DNA of 49,433 nucleotides from JAHEEL01 sp964195545 (GCA_964195545.1 CAXMQQ010000063.1:1-49433); one strand, 5' to 3'. Positions 16,219-25,142 are shown, counted from the stretch's first letter. Notes: generated from the letters alone by a model not told the origin. Translations and numbers: made by a program.

Positions 16219-18768
16219 CTACTCGTAGGCGATGGCTTCGAGGACGTTCAGGCGTGACGCCTTCCACGACGGGTAGATGGCGGCGATCATACCGGCGAGC
16301 GCCGCGAGGAGGACCAGCACGACGATCTGGCTGACAGGCACAGCGAACAGACCCAACCCGCTCTCCGCAAGGGCTCGAACGACGGCCCAGCCCAGGAAGA
16401 GGCCGACACCGACGCCCATGACGGCGCCGAACAGCGCGATGATCACGGCTTCCCAGCGGATCATCCTCCGTACCTGCCGGCGCACCATGCCGACGGCACG
16501 GAGCAGTCCGATCTCGCGGGTCCGTTCGATGATTGCAAGGGCCAGCGTGTTCGTGATTCCCAGCACCGCGATGATGATCGCCAGGAACAACAGACCGGTA
16601 AAGAACACAAGCATCTGATCGATCTGCATCTCAGCGTCTGCGACGAGTTCGCTCTTGTTCTGTACCTTCACGTTCGGGTATTCGGCAGCTACGCCATCGA
16701 TGGCGGCTCTCGCGTCCGCAATCGCAACACCATCTACGCTGTTGGCGAACACGAGGTAGTCGGTTGGGTTGGAGAAGCCGACGATGTAGGCGGACTCGGT
16801 GATGACGTAGTTGCCGAAGTTCTCCGACGCGATCGTTCCGACGATCTCGGTCGGGCCACCGGGGTTCTGCGGATACTCGATCGTGACGGAATCACCTATC
16901 GACCAGGCGTTCTCGTCCAGGAGAGACTCGACGACGAGAACGCCGTTCGTCTCCTCGAGTGCCTCGTACGCGCCAGGCGACACGTCGAGACTCGTGACAG
17001 TATCGATCGTGGTGGGATCGACGGCGATGATGGATGTGCTCTCTCCCTCGACGAGGGCCACGCCGATCTTCACGGTGGAGACGTCGCCGATCTCTGTCAG
17101 CGCCCGAACTTCCTCGGTGAACGCCGGGCTAACACCGACGGCGAAGTTCGTCGATTGCGCCGAGAAGTCCCCCGGGAACGAGTCGGTGACCGACGACGAG
17201 ACTGAGGACTTGATGGAGGCTCCGAATACGGCAACGAAGACGACGAGTGCAACTCCGATCATCAACGCTGATGCGGTGGAAGCGGTCCGTCGGGGCTGGC
17301 GTCTCGTGTTGTCCTGTGCGAGTTGCCCGGCGACGCCGAACATCTTGGGAAGCGGCCATCCGAGTACGGCTGCGACAGGATCTGCCGCGAGCGGAGCGAT
17401 GATCGACACGCCGAGGAAGAACACGAGCGCACCGATCGCCACGAACCAGATGTCCCCGCTCACGGATGTGAACAGGCCGATCAGAAGAGCAGCAATACCG
17501 ACGCCTACGGTGACCGAGCCGGTCACAGCCCGAACGTGAAGCGACCGGCGCTGTGGTCGTGCTAGCTCTTCCCTCATCGCGGCCACGGGAGGAACCCGGG
17601 CAGCCTTACGGGCGGGCAACAGGGCCGAGACGATCGTGACAACGAGTCCGACGGTCATGCCGACGATGACGGTTCTGGGGAGAAGCGTGAGTGGCCCTTC
17701 CGGCATGTTGAATCCGAAGGCGTTCATCGCTGCCGCGAGACCTATTGCGAGCAGAACACCGACACCGATGCCGATGACGGATGCCACGAAGCCCACGATC
17801 AGTGCTTCGACGACGACCATCCAGGTGACCTGTTTCGCGGTGGCGCCGACCGCTCGGAGGAGCGCAAGCTCCCTGGTCCGCTGGGCAACGATGATGCGGA
17901 AGGTGTTGCTGATGATGAAAGCACCGACGAAGACGGCAACGGCGGCGAACGCCAGCAGCGCGATGTTCAAGAAGCCGAGACCTTCTGAGATGACGTCGAG
18001 CTGTTCGTCGTTCGACTGTTCGGCGGTGACGGCCTCGATGTCACCGTTCATCGTCGTTGAGATGTCGGCGGCCAGCTCCTCGGGAGTGACTCCGGGTTCG
18101 GCGGCAACGGAGATGGCGCTGAACTGGCCCTCGAGATCGAAGAGGCGTTGGGCCTCTCCGAGTTCGAACATGGCGAGCGTTGCTCCTGCGAGGCTGTCGC
18201 TCTCACCGAAACTGGCAATACCGACGATCGTGAACTCTTCTGGAGCTCCGATCGTCAGTACCGCGATCGTGTCTCCCACGGCAAGGTCGTTCGCTTGGGC
18301 CGAGTTCGCGTCGATCACGATCTCGCCAGGAATCTCGGGGCCGCGCCCGTTCCCATCCTTGATCGTCACGGGACTCATGGACGCATCGATCGCCCAGGAG
18401 TAGCCGAGCGTCGGAGGACCCTGTCCTCCTATGGCGTCTCCTTCCTTGTTGACGAGTTGAGCGAAACCGGCGACGCCACCCTCTGCGGTGCGGACGCCCG
18501 GCGTGGCGAGGACCGAGGCGATCGTGTCCTCTGGAATCGATCCGACCTCGGTGTTCTGCCACACGTCGCCGTCTGCGAGCTGCGCAGGACGAACATAGAC
18601 GTCGACACCGGTTGTCGTCGTCTCGAGGAGCGCATCGAAACGAGCGCTGACGGTGTCTGTGAAGACGAAGCTTGCTGCGACGAACGCGACGCCGATGACG
18701 ATGGCGAACGCCGTGAGGCTGAGTCGCATCTTGTTGGCGAAAACGCCCTTGAATGCTGCACGGAACAT
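16219..18768 (-). CDS. ABC transporter permease, MacB/FtsX type (two FtsX domains)
   Basis: An 849-residue membrane protein. One N-terminal helix (about 15-38) is followed by a large extracytoplasmic domain. The first FtsX domain (about 265-390) has RTRELALLRAVGAT, and two central helices follow (about 425-475). A second helix plus extracytoplasmic domain comes next, then the second FtsX domain (about 730-845) with RTREIGLLRAVGMVRRQV. The RTRE..LLRAVG elements are coupling helices that contact the ATPase. This duplicated architecture belongs to exporters or extractors of peptides and lipoproteins, not importers. It starts 2 nt after the ATPase gene and is probably the last gene of the operon. 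The substrate is unknown. Confidence 0.9.
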   Translation of the reverse strand: MFRAAFKGVFANKMRLSLTAFAIVIGVAFVAASFVFTDTVSARFDALLETTTTGVDVYVRPAQLADGDVWQNTEVGSIPEDTIASVLATPGVRTAEGGVAGFAQLVNKEGDAIGGQGPPTLGYSWAIDASMSPVTIKDGNGRGPEIPGEIVIDANSAQANDLAVGDTIAVLTIGAPEEFTIVGIASFGESDSLAGATLAMFELGEAQRLFDLEGQFSAISVAAEPGVTPEELAADISTTMNGDIEAVTAEQSNDEQLDVISEGLGFLNIALLAFAAVAVFVGAFIISNTFRIIVAQRTRELALLRAVGATAKQVTWMVVVEALIVGFVASVIGIGVGVLLAIGLAAAMNAFGFNMPEGPLTLLPRTVIVGMTVGLVVTIVSALLPARKAARVPPVAAMREELARPQRRSLHVRAVTGSVTVGVGIAALLIGLFTSVSGDIWFVAIGALVFFLGVSIIAPLAADPVAAVLGWPLPKMFGVAGQLAQDNTRRQPRRTASTASALMIGVALVVFVAVFGASIKSSVSSSVTDSFPGDFSAQSTNFAVGVSPAFTEEVRALTEIGDVSTVKIGVALVEGESTSIIAVDPTTIDTVTSLDVSPGAYEALEETNGVLVVESLLDENAWSIGDSVTIEYPQNPGGPTEIVGTIASENFGNYVITESAYIVGFSNPTDYLVFANSVDGVAIADARAAIDGVAAEYPNVKVQNKSELVADAEMQIDQMLVFFTGLLFLAIIIAVLGITNTLALAIIERTREIGLLRAVGMVRRQVRRMIRWEAVIIALFGAVMGVGVGLFLGWAVVRALAESGLGLFAVPVSQIVVLVLLAALAGMIAAIYPSWKASRLNVLEAIAYE

Positions 18769-18770
18769 GG

Positions 18771-19517
18771 TCAGGCTCCCAGGTGCTTCATCTGTTCGAG
18801 GATCGAATCAGGCGTTGGGTCGATCATCTCGTCGACGACGTCTCCGTCGTCGAGGAAGATGATTCGATCCGCGTAGCTGGCGGCGATGGGGTCATGGGTG
18901 ACCATCACGATGGTCTGATCGAACTCCCGAACCGCGGTACGCATGAAGTCGAGGAGTTCCCCGCTGGCGACCGAGTCGAGATTGCCGCTCGGCTCATCAG
19001 CGAACACGATCTCAGGCTTGGAGACGAGTGCGCGTGCGGCTGCGACGCGTTGCTGCTGTCCTCCGGAGAGTTCGCTGGGCCGGTGGTCGAGCCGGTCGCT
19101 GAGGCCGACGGCTCCAACGACCGTGTCGTACCATTCCTGATCCGGTTTGGACCCGGCGATCGAGAGGGGGAGAAGGATGTTCTCTGCCGCGTTGAGCGTC
19201 GGAATCAGGTTGAAGGCCTGGAACACGAAGCCGACCTGCTCGCGGCGGAGGATCGTCAAATCGCGGTCCTTCAGCGTTCCGAGTTCGGTCTCTCCGATGT
19301 AGACGGAGCCTTCGGTGAGGTCGTCGAGGCCGGCCAGCGTGTGGAGGAGCGTCGATTTGCCGGATCCGGATGGGCCCATGATCGCTGTGAATTGTCCGCG
19401 CTTGAAGTCCGCGGAGATGTCATCGAGGGCGCGAATCTCGGCATCGCCTCCGCCGTAGATCTTCGTCCCGCCGCGGATGCGTGCTGCGGCTTCGGTCGAT
19501 AGGAGTGCTTCCAACAT
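18771..19517 (-). CDS. ABC transporter ATP-binding protein, MacB/LolD type
   Basis: A 248-residue ATPase. Walker A is GPSGSGKST, the Q-loop lies in QVGFVFQAFNLIPTLNA, the signature is LSGGQQQR, Walker B is EIVFADEP, and the switch histidine is in VMVTHD. The QAFNLIPTLNAAEN sequence is typical of the LolD/MacB group that pairs with FtsX-type permeases. A GAGGGA ribosome site precedes the ATG at suitable spacing. The upstream gap of about 137 nt to the response regulator holds an 18-bp palindrome. Confidence 0.93.
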   Translation of the reverse strand: MLEALLSTEAAARIRGGTKIYGGGDAEIRALDDISADFKRGQFTAIMGPSGSGKSTLLHTLAGLDDLTEGSVYIGETELGTLKDRDLTILRREQVGFVFQAFNLIPTLNAAENILLPLSIAGSKPDQEWYDTVVGAVGLSDRLDHRPSELSGGQQQRVAAARALVSKPEIVFADEPSGNLDSVASGELLDFMRTAVREFDQTIVMVTHDPIAASYADRIIFLDDGDVVDEMIDPTPDSILEQMKHLGA

Positions 19518-19603
19518 GATGTTCCCTCTGGGTGGATATGCGTGGACGATGCAAAGGTACGGGGGATTGGAGCCGGTGTCATCGGTCGGGCGAGGGGTTG
19601 GGC

Positions 19604-19621
19604 CTCATCCGATCGGATGAG
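19604..19621. promoter_or_regulatory. 18-bp perfect palindrome, candidate response-regulator operator
   Basis: CTCATCCGATCGGATGAG reads the same on both strands. It is flanked by GGGGTT (19594-19599) and AACCCC (19624-19629), which extend the symmetry. It lies 87 nt upstream of the ABC ATPase start and 34 nt downstream of the response regulator stop, and no U-run follows. The position fits binding by a dimeric NarL-type regulator that controls the exporter. Confidence 0.5.
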
Positions 19622-19654
19622 TGAACCCCGAGGCCGAATCCGGTGGATCCCCGA

Positions 19655-20332
19655 CTACTCCTGGGGGTTGTCCCCAGGTCGGACGAGACCGGACTCATAG
19701 GCGACGACGACTGCCTGCACCCGGTCGCGAAGATCCAACTTGGTGAGGATGTGTGAGATATGAGTCTTCACCGTCGCTTCTGAGACGAACAGCGCTTCGG
19801 CGATCTCAGCATTCGAGAGACCGGCTGCAAGGCTTCGAAGAACCTCGATTTCGCGCTCGGTGAGTTCATCCATGCCTTCGGTGCTGGCGTCGGGCTCTGG
19901 ACGTGAAGCGAACTCCTCGATAAGTCGCCGGGTGACGGTCGGCGCGAGGAGCGCCTCGCCGCGAGCGACGACCCTGATCGCATGGATAAGGTCGTCCGGC
20001 GGAGCGTCCTTCAGGAGGAAGCCGCTCGCACCTGCTCGTATCGCTGCGTAGACGTACTCGTCGAGATCGAACGTCGTCAGGATGAGAACTCTGGGCTTCG
20101 GGTCGAGTGACGACGTGTTCAGACGACGCGTTGCATCGATACCATCCATCACCGGCATCCGGATGTCCATGAGAACGACGTCCGGTCTCTGTCGTGTGGC
20201 AGCTTCGATTCCCTCGCGTCCGTCGGGGGCCTCGCCGATGACGCTGATCCCGGGTTCGGCCTCGAGGATCATGCGTAGGCCAGAGCGGATGAGGGCCTGG
20301 TCATCGATGATGAGGACTCGTATCGGCGTCAT
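19655..20332 (-). CDS. NarL/LuxR-family response regulator
   Basis: A 225-residue protein. The receiver domain (1-120) has acidic residues Asp10 and Asp11, phospho-acceptor Asp56 in VVLMDIRMP, and the conserved lysine in LLKDAPP. The C-terminal LuxR helix-turn-helix (about 155-215) contains LTEREIEVLRSLAAGLSNAEIA. The ATG overlaps the histidine kinase stop as ATGA. It probably regulates the MacB/FtsX-type exporter downstream, as in many actinobacterial envelope-stress loci. Confidence 0.93.
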   Translation of the reverse strand: MTPIRVLIIDDQALIRSGLRMILEAEPGISVIGEAPDGREGIEAATRQRPDVVLMDIRMPVMDGIDATRRLNTSSLDPKPRVLILTTFDLDEYVYAAIRAGASGFLLKDAPPDDLIHAIRVVARGEALLAPTVTRRLIEEFASRPEPDASTEGMDELTEREIEVLRSLAAGLSNAEIAEALFVSEATVKTHISHILTKLDLRDRVQAVVVAYESGLVRPGDNPQE

Positions 20333-21495
20333 GTGGTATCACACGGTATCGAGACGGCAACGCGAAAGCCGCCGCCCGGTTGTGGCCCGGCATCGAAAGT
20401 TCCGTTGAGGATCGTCGAACGTTCGCGCATGCTCATCAAGCCTTGGCCAGAGCCGGACTCACTGATGGAACTTGCGGCACCGCGCCCATCGTCCACGATG
20501 CCGATCTCGATGCTGTTGGGTCCGTAGACAATGACAACTTTCGCTGTGACTTTGGGTCCGCCGTGTTTGAGAACGTTGGTGAGCGACTCCTGGACGATTC
20601 GGTATGCGTTGAGGTCCATGCCGGGTGGGAGAGTGCGCGGTTTGCCTTGGATCTCAAGGGTCACGGTCAGTCCGGCCTCGGTCATCTGGACGATGAGCGC
20701 ATCGAGCTGTCCGAGCCCGGGCTGTGGCGTCCGGCTCGCCGGCTCGCCGGTTCGGAGCATTCCGAGAAGGCGACGAAGTTCGACAAGACCCTCGTGACCC
20801 GCCCTCTCCGCTTCGCCTGCGGCCCTCTTCGCCTGCTCGTCGTCGTTCCCGATCAGACGTTGAGCAGCCGCCGCCTGAAGGGTCGCAACGGTCATTTCAT
20901 GAGCGACGACATCGTGGAGCTCGCGAGCGATTCGGGCTCGCTCCTGGCGGACAGCCTCGGACTTGTCGAACTCCAGTTGTTGCGCTCGGAGGGCAAGGTC
21001 GGCCTCTGTTGTCTGACGTTCCCTCGATTCGAGGCCCAGGATGAACGGGAAACTGGTGAAGATCAGCACGACGAGCGGCGTTCCGATCGACACGACATCG
21101 GCAAGCACACCGGAGATGGTGAATGCCGTCATCAAACCGATCGTCGTCCATCCAGTGATGAGTGCGCGTCGTCGCGGCAATTCAGACCCGACGGCGTGGA
21201 ACAGGAAGAGGAGGCCAAAGATCGCGATCGTGTCCGGATAGTTGAGATTGCGGTCGAGGAAGAACCCGAACGACGCGACGAGGAGTGCCGTGGTGGGGAA
21301 TCGGCGACGGAACGCGACGGGGACGGTCTGGAGCAAGATGAGGGCGACGGCCAACGCGTCGGGATCGCGGAAGCCGAGGGCGTTAACGGTTGTGAGGTCG
21401 ATCTCGCTGAAGTCGACGAGTGCGCCGATGGTCAGAGTCAGGGCGAGGAGTGCGTCGATCGCCCAGGTTGGTATGCGGCGGTTGGTCATGGTCAC
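20329..21495 (-). CDS. sensor histidine kinase, HisKA_3 (NarX/DesK-like) type
   Basis: A membrane kinase of about 388 residues. Five or six hydrophobic segments fill residues 8-155 with little extracytoplasmic sequence, so it may sense the membrane itself. The HisKA_3 dimerisation domain has the phospho-acceptor histidine in RIARELHDVVAHE, about His194 in this numbering. The HATPase_c domain follows, with N-box region QESLTNVLKHG and GQGLMSMRER. A GTG at 21495 lies 6 nt after TACCAT (leaderless layout). The ATG at 21489 is an alternative. It is translationally coupled to the response regulator. Confidence 0.88.
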   Translation of the reverse strand: MTMTNRRIPTWAIDALLALTLTIGALVDFSEIDLTTVNALGFRDPDALAVALILLQTVPVAFRRRFPTTALLVASFGFFLDRNLNYPDTIAIFGLLFLFHAVGSELPRRRALITGWTTIGLMTAFTISGVLADVVSIGTPLVVLIFTSFPFILGLESRERQTTEADLALRAQQLEFDKSEAVRQERARIARELHDVVAHEMTVATLQAAAAQRLIGNDDEQAKRAAGEAERAGHEGLVELRRLLGMLRTGEPASRTPQPGLGQLDALIVQMTEAGLTVTLEIQGKPRTLPPGMDLNAYRIVQESLTNVLKHGGPKVTAKVVIVYGPNSIEIGIVDDGRGAASSISESGSGQGLMSMRERSTILNGTFDAGPQPGGGFRVAVSIPCDTT

Positions 21496-21501
21496 GGTGC
21501 G

Positions 21502-21507
21502 ATGGTA
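21502..21507 (-). promoter_or_regulatory. -10 element for the histidine kinase operon
   Basis: TACCAT on the minus strand ends 6 nt before the GTG at 21495 and 12 nt before the ATG at 21489. Confidence 0.35.
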
Positions 21508-21565
21508 TCGAATACGACCACATCTCCGCATCGGCCGTGGGGTGGAGAGCGTGTCATCCGGGAGA

Positions 21566-21589
21566 AGTAGATCAGTAGATCAGTAGATC
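21566..21589. repeat. AGTAGATC tandem repeat, three copies
   Basis: Three exact adjacent copies of the 8-mer AGTAGATC are followed by a degraded partial unit, ATCAG. They lie between the histidine kinase start and the stop of the small gene at 21638. This is another variant of the GTAG-containing intergenic repeats. Confidence 0.85.
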
Positions 21590-21637
21590 AATCAGAGGCT
21601 TCGTCGACAACGGGCTCCGGTGTGCCCACCGCAGATC

Positions 21638-21883
21638 TCAGGCGGCTTGTGGTAGGTCCTGGTCGCGATGGGGATCGAGGAGGATGACCCGATCGCCGAT
21701 GACTGTCGGAGTTGATCCGTGAACCCTCGCCCCGCTGAGGACCAGGATCTTGGCGATCAGCGACCGAATCGGACCCGGTTTGGACGGTGATCGGTGACCA
21801 GCCGCCCCCAGGCTTCGGAGCCGACGGATCTCCTCAGCGACCCCATCCATGTAGGGATTGGCGAGTTGGTGCTCGTGGTACAT
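21638..21883 (-). CDS. small hypothetical protein coupled to the ArsR-type regulator
   Basis: An 81-residue basic protein with no signal peptide. Its N-terminal part (about 12-26) and the stretch GPIRSLIAKILVLSG look helical and amphipathic. I recognise no domain. Its ATG overlaps the last base of the regulator's TGA (TGATG), so translation is probably coupled. It may be an accessory or regulatory peptide of that gene. Confidence 0.55.
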   Translation of the reverse strand: MYHEHQLANPYMDGVAEEIRRLRSLGAAGHRSPSKPGPIRSLIAKILVLSGARVHGSTPTVIGDRVILLDPHRDQDLPQAA

Positions 21884-22986
21884 CAGCTTCCTCCGGTGTT
21901 GTCGATGTAGGACTGGAGAACAGCGGTTGTCTCTGGGACGATGTCCTCGCGCAGGGCGTACGCCTTGTCGGAGCCGATCAAGATCTTCACGAGGCCGGCC
22001 GAACGGAGCAGCATCATGTGATGGTGCAGCGTCGATTTCGAGACCTCGAGTTCGTCGGCAAGTTCGTGCAGTGATGCAGGGCCGCTTGAGAGGCGCCGCA
22101 GGATTCGCAGCCTCCGCTCGTCACCAAGAGCCTTGTAGGTCTTGATCAGCCACGTCGGCGGCGCATCGGGATCTGCGCCCATGTATTCGTCGGCAACCGG
22201 GTAGGCGATGATCATCCGGTTGGGTGACTCGGTGAAGATGTTCCACGGGCGACCGACGACCGACGGCATGAGCAGGATTGGCCGGTGATATCCTTGCTTC
22301 TCGATCGATATCCCGTTCGTTGCGAGTTCCACGAAGCGCTCGGTTGAGAGACGCTCGACCATGGACTGCTTCGCCGTCAGGTCGCGCTCGAGAATCGGAC
22401 GGAAGTCTTTCTCATAGGTGGCGAACACATCGGTGTGCACGCCGCGCATCGCTGCCACGATCAGGTCGGTGGTTTCGCGAGGCTCGAGAGCGAGAAGCTC
22501 GCGCATCGCACCGGCCCACCTCTGATGCTTCGCCACCACCGGAAGATCCATGAGTCGGTCGAGGGCCCCGCCGTCACCGGCCGCGACCGCCGGAGCGAGA
22601 CGTTCGTATTCGGGGCTATCCGCCTCATGCATGGCGAGAAGAGCCAGTCTCACGTCTGTTGGATCCATAGCCTCAACATGATCGAGGAAATCGTCGACCG
22701 TGCTTCCGCTGACCATGTCGTCCAGAAGCGACATTGCCGAGATCCACACGTTGCCCGACTGAATCCTCCCAAGGAGTGAACGGGTCTCAGGGGAAAGAGC
22801 TTCAGAGAATTCGGCGAACCAATCGGCACCGAGTCCGTACTCCTCGAAGGACTGAGGCATCTCGTCGCAGCCCTCGACCAACCAGAGGACGATCAGAAGA
22901 TCTGCGGCGCCATGGATAGCGGTCTCGACGCGAGGTGCCCTCGCTCGGGGAGTGGTGAGATCCCGAATTCGGGGTTGAGCTGTCAT
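21883..22986 (-). CDS. ArsR-family transcriptional regulator with large N-terminal domain
   Basis: A 367-residue protein. The winged helix-turn-helix is C-terminal (about 280-350), with KALGDERRLRILRRLSSGPASLHELAD and SKSTLHHHMMLLRSAGLV. The N-terminal 270 residues have no metal-binding motif I can see and may sense a ligand or partner. This layout is common among actinobacterial ArsR/SmtB-like proteins. The ATG at 22986 is preferred over a TTG at 23001. A near-consensus promoter with a palindrome across its -10 lies just upstream, which suggests autoregulation. Confidence 0.82.
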   Translation of the reverse strand: MTAQPRIRDLTTPRARAPRVETAIHGAADLLIVLWLVEGCDEMPQSFEEYGLGADWFAEFSEALSPETRSLLGRIQSGNVWISAMSLLDDMVSGSTVDDFLDHVEAMDPTDVRLALLAMHEADSPEYERLAPAVAAGDGGALDRLMDLPVVAKHQRWAGAMRELLALEPRETTDLIVAAMRGVHTDVFATYEKDFRPILERDLTAKQSMVERLSTERFVELATNGISIEKQGYHRPILLMPSVVGRPWNIFTESPNRMIIAYPVADEYMGADPDAPPTWLIKTYKALGDERRLRILRRLSSGPASLHELADELEVSKSTLHHHMMLLRSAGLVKILIGSDKAYALREDIVPETTAVLQSYIDNTGGS

Positions 22987-23031
22987 CGTATGAACTCGCA
23001 ATCGTCGAAAGGTTCAATATGTGTTTGGTCA

Positions 23032-23047
23032 TTCGAAATATATCGAA
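23032..23047. promoter_or_regulatory. candidate operator of the ArsR-type regulator
   Basis: The 16-bp sequence TTCGAAATATATCGAA is palindromic except for one mismatched pair (arms TTCGA and TCGAA). It covers the -10 element of the regulator's promoter. A/T-rich palindromes of this kind are typical ArsR-family operators. Confidence 0.55.
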
Positions 23048-23065
23048 CGCAACGAGACTTGTCAA
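23037..23065 (-). promoter_or_regulatory. near-consensus sigma-70 promoter of the ArsR-type gene
   Basis: On the minus strand TTGACA (23065-23060) is followed by 17 nt and TATATT (23042-23037). The likely start near 23030 leaves a leader of about 45 nt before the ATG at 22986. The surrounding bases are far more A/T-rich than the rest of the window. Confidence 0.75.
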
Positions 23066-23096
23066 CCAATTTGTCGAATTGGGTCGAGATCGCCCC

Positions 23097-24269
23097 TCAG
23101 CGAGTTGCGAGGGTCACGGCTACCGGGTCGCCGTCCTGGAGCGATACCGCAACTGAGTCGCCCGCGCTGACGCGACGAAGTGCGGTGATGAGTTCGTCCA
23201 TTGTCAGAACGGCGGCACCATCGATCGCAGTGACTACGTCGTCGACAACGATGCCTGCAGCGTTGGCCGGTGAGTCCGGCGACACCGAACGGACCGTGAC
23301 GCCGACGGGAACGAAGCCGCCGTCGCCTGTCTCGTCATAGGCCGTAGCTCCGCCGATCCCGAGCAGGCCGTGTGAAACGGATCCGGTTGAGATGATCTCG
23401 GTCGCGACGCGCTCAACGATTTCAACCGGTGTCGCGAATCCGATGCCCTCAACACCGATGCTGGATACGCCGACGGCCGTCGTGATTCCGATCAGGGCGC
23501 CGGATTCATCAACGAGCGAACCGCCACTGGAACCGCTCGTTATGGGCGCGTCCGTCTGGATCATGCCGTAGAGAATCGTGTCCGGACCGGTCTGGACCTC
23601 ACGGCCGAGCGCCGAGACGACACCGACGGAGAGAGATGGCCCTCCCTCGAGACCCAGGGGGCTTCCAATGGCGATCGCCGGACTCCCGACGACAAGATCG
23701 TCGGTAGATCCCAGCGTGATTGGAGCGAGGTTCGATGTCGGGACGCGAAGAACGGCGAGATCGGTGAGCGGGTCGCTCCCGATCAGTTCGGCCTCGTAGA
23801 CCCGGCCGTCCGAGAGAACGACCCGTACGGCGTCGCCGACTTCAACGACGTGGTGATTCGTGATGATGTGGCCGGACTCGTCGAGAACAACTCCTGAGCC
23901 AGAACCAGCCTGGGTGAACGTATCCCCCGATGCAGTCCCGATTTCGACCGTGACGATGCTTGGGATGACGGCCGCTCCCACAGCAGTCGCGTCGGCGGTC
24001 TCTGTGGCAGATGCGACGGCTGGAAGTGCCGAAATGGTTCTGGGTGCGCGCGCCTGCTCGATGACGACAGGAGGGAGGTCCTGATGTGTTGAGGCGCCGA
24101 TGAGTCCTCCTCCGATGCCCGCTAGGGCGACGGCGAGGGTGATCGGGAGGATCAGCCGGGAGTGGCGTCGTCGCGGGGAGGGCGGTTGCGCAGCCCGGGG
24201 TTCTCCGGAACTGGTCGTGTCTACGGAGAATGTGCGGCGCGGTGTGGAGTGTGGTGATGGGGGCATCAT
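23097..24269 (-). CDS. HtrA/DegP-like serine protease with PDZ domain
   Basis: A 390-residue S1C protease expected to act outside the cytoplasmic membrane on misfolded proteins. Residues 1-37 are cytosolic and basic, one membrane helix spans about 38-58, and the trypsin-like domain covers about 95-285. The triad is His140 (TNHHVV), Asp170 (DPLTDLAVL) and Ser248 in GSSGGS, where the usual GNSGG has Ser in place of Asn. A PDZ domain fills about 295-388. Two ATGs lie in tandem at the start. CGTTGT and ACAACG (24288-24311) form an inverted repeat 19 nt upstream of the first ATG and could be regulatory. No sensor is adjacent. Confidence 0.9.
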   Translation of the reverse strand: MMPPSPHSTPRRTFSVDTTSSGEPRAAQPPSPRRRHSRLILPITLAVALAGIGGGLIGASTHQDLPPVVIEQARAPRTISALPAVASATETADATAVGAAVIPSIVTVEIGTASGDTFTQAGSGSGVVLDESGHIITNHHVVEVGDAVRVVLSDGRVYEAELIGSDPLTDLAVLRVPTSNLAPITLGSTDDLVVGSPAIAIGSPLGLEGGPSLSVGVVSALGREVQTGPDTILYGMIQTDAPITSGSSGGSLVDESGALIGITTAVGVSSIGVEGIGFATPVEIVERVATEIISTGSVSHGLLGIGGATAYDETGDGGFVPVGVTVRSVSPDSPANAAGIVVDDVVTAIDGAAVLTMDELITALRRVSAGDSVAVSLQDGDPVAVTLATR

Positions 24270-24402
24270 CGATCCGTTCGTGGGCTTCGTTGTATCTCAA
24301 CATCAACAACGCTCAAACGTATTCGAAGTTCCTGAGAAGAAGATGAGAAATAGAAAGGAGAGAAACCTGAGCTATGGACTGCAAGTTTCGAGATGTGCTT
24401 CG

Positions 24403-24432
24403 GTCTTGCTACTTGCCCAGTACCGACTACCG
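24403..24432. repeat. GTCTTGCTACTTGC and GTACCGACTACCGG repeat units
   Basis: A single GTCTTGCTACTTGC unit (24403-24416) is followed by GTACCGACTACCGG. The same motifs occur at 398-430, 47823-47860 and 48320-48376. The stop codon of the PAP2 gene (24427-24429, minus strand) falls within it. The remaining bases of 24312-24402 are A-rich, with no feature I can name. Confidence 0.65.
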
Positions 24433-25029
24433 GGAGCGGAGCGAGCCGCGTAGCGAGTTGGTCGCTTCCCCTACGAGGATCCCCAGGGCGGCACCGCCTG
24501 CGACGTCAAGGGGGAGGTGGGCGCCTGCGTAGATACGGGTCACACCGACGCCGACGGCGAACCCGTGGAGGGCGATGCGCTCCGGCAATGATCGATCTCG
24601 GGCGATGATCGTTGCCAGCGTGACCGCAACGGCCGCGTGGCCGGAGACGTAGCCGAGGCTTCCGTCGGTCTGAGTGGCGAGGCGGAGGTTCGTTGTCGGA
24701 TTGTGATCGTACGGCCTGCCGCGGCCGACGATCTTCTTCACGCCCTTCGCTGCGAGCCAAGTTGTGAACCCCGCAGATGCGTATGCCAGGGAAGGATCGA
24801 GGTCGCGGGTCCTCCAGTACGACCAGCCGGCGAGAGCGAATGGTGCACTGAGGCTGCCGGCCTGCATCGGCACCCATGCGAGCGGTGCCCACTCATCCGG
24901 TGCATCGTTGACGGCCCGGTAGATCCTTCGTTCCCAATCCGGGAGTCCACGACGCGCCTCGATGGCGGAACCGATGAGTACGGCGACCGCTACACCGATC
25001 CTCAGCGCTCTGCGTACGGTCATCGACAT
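24427..25029 (-). CDS. PAP2-family phosphatase
   Basis: A 200-residue membrane phosphatase of the phosphatidic acid phosphatase type 2 superfamily. The three motifs are KKIVGRGRPYD (motif 1), YVSGHA (motif 2) and RIYAGAHLPLDV (motif 3, with catalytic His). About five hydrophobic segments are present. Substrates in the family include undecaprenyl diphosphate and lipid phosphates, so cell-wall carrier recycling is possible. GAGGGGG precedes two close ATGs (25029 and 25023) and either may be used. Confidence 0.88.
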   Translation of the reverse strand: MSMTVRRALRIGVAVAVLIGSAIEARRGLPDWERRIYRAVNDAPDEWAPLAWVPMQAGSLSAPFALAGWSYWRTRDLDPSLAYASAGFTTWLAAKGVKKIVGRGRPYDHNPTTNLRLATQTDGSLGYVSGHAAVAVTLATIIARDRSLPERIALHGFAVGVGVTRIYAGAHLPLDVAGGAALGILVGEATNSLRGSLRSR

Positions 25030-25090
25030 CCCCCTCGGTTCTCCACAGGGCTATCCGCGGTTCCTGATCCGGACCGCCGAATCCGTCGTT

Positions 25091-25127
25091 TGTGCTTACG
25101 ACCACCTCTGTTGTGGTCGTAGGCACA
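25091..25127 (-). terminator. long hairpin downstream of nrdJ
   Basis: TGTGC T TACGACCAC pairs with GTGGTCGTA G GCACA around the 7-nt loop CTCTGTT, a 15-bp stem with one T-G wobble. It lies 16 nt past the nrdJ stop. Neither strand has a U-run after it, so it may stabilise or terminate the nrdJ message without a classical tract. It also separates nrdJ from the PAP2 gene. Confidence 0.6.
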
Positions 25128-25142
25128 ATCGATCGGGAATGA

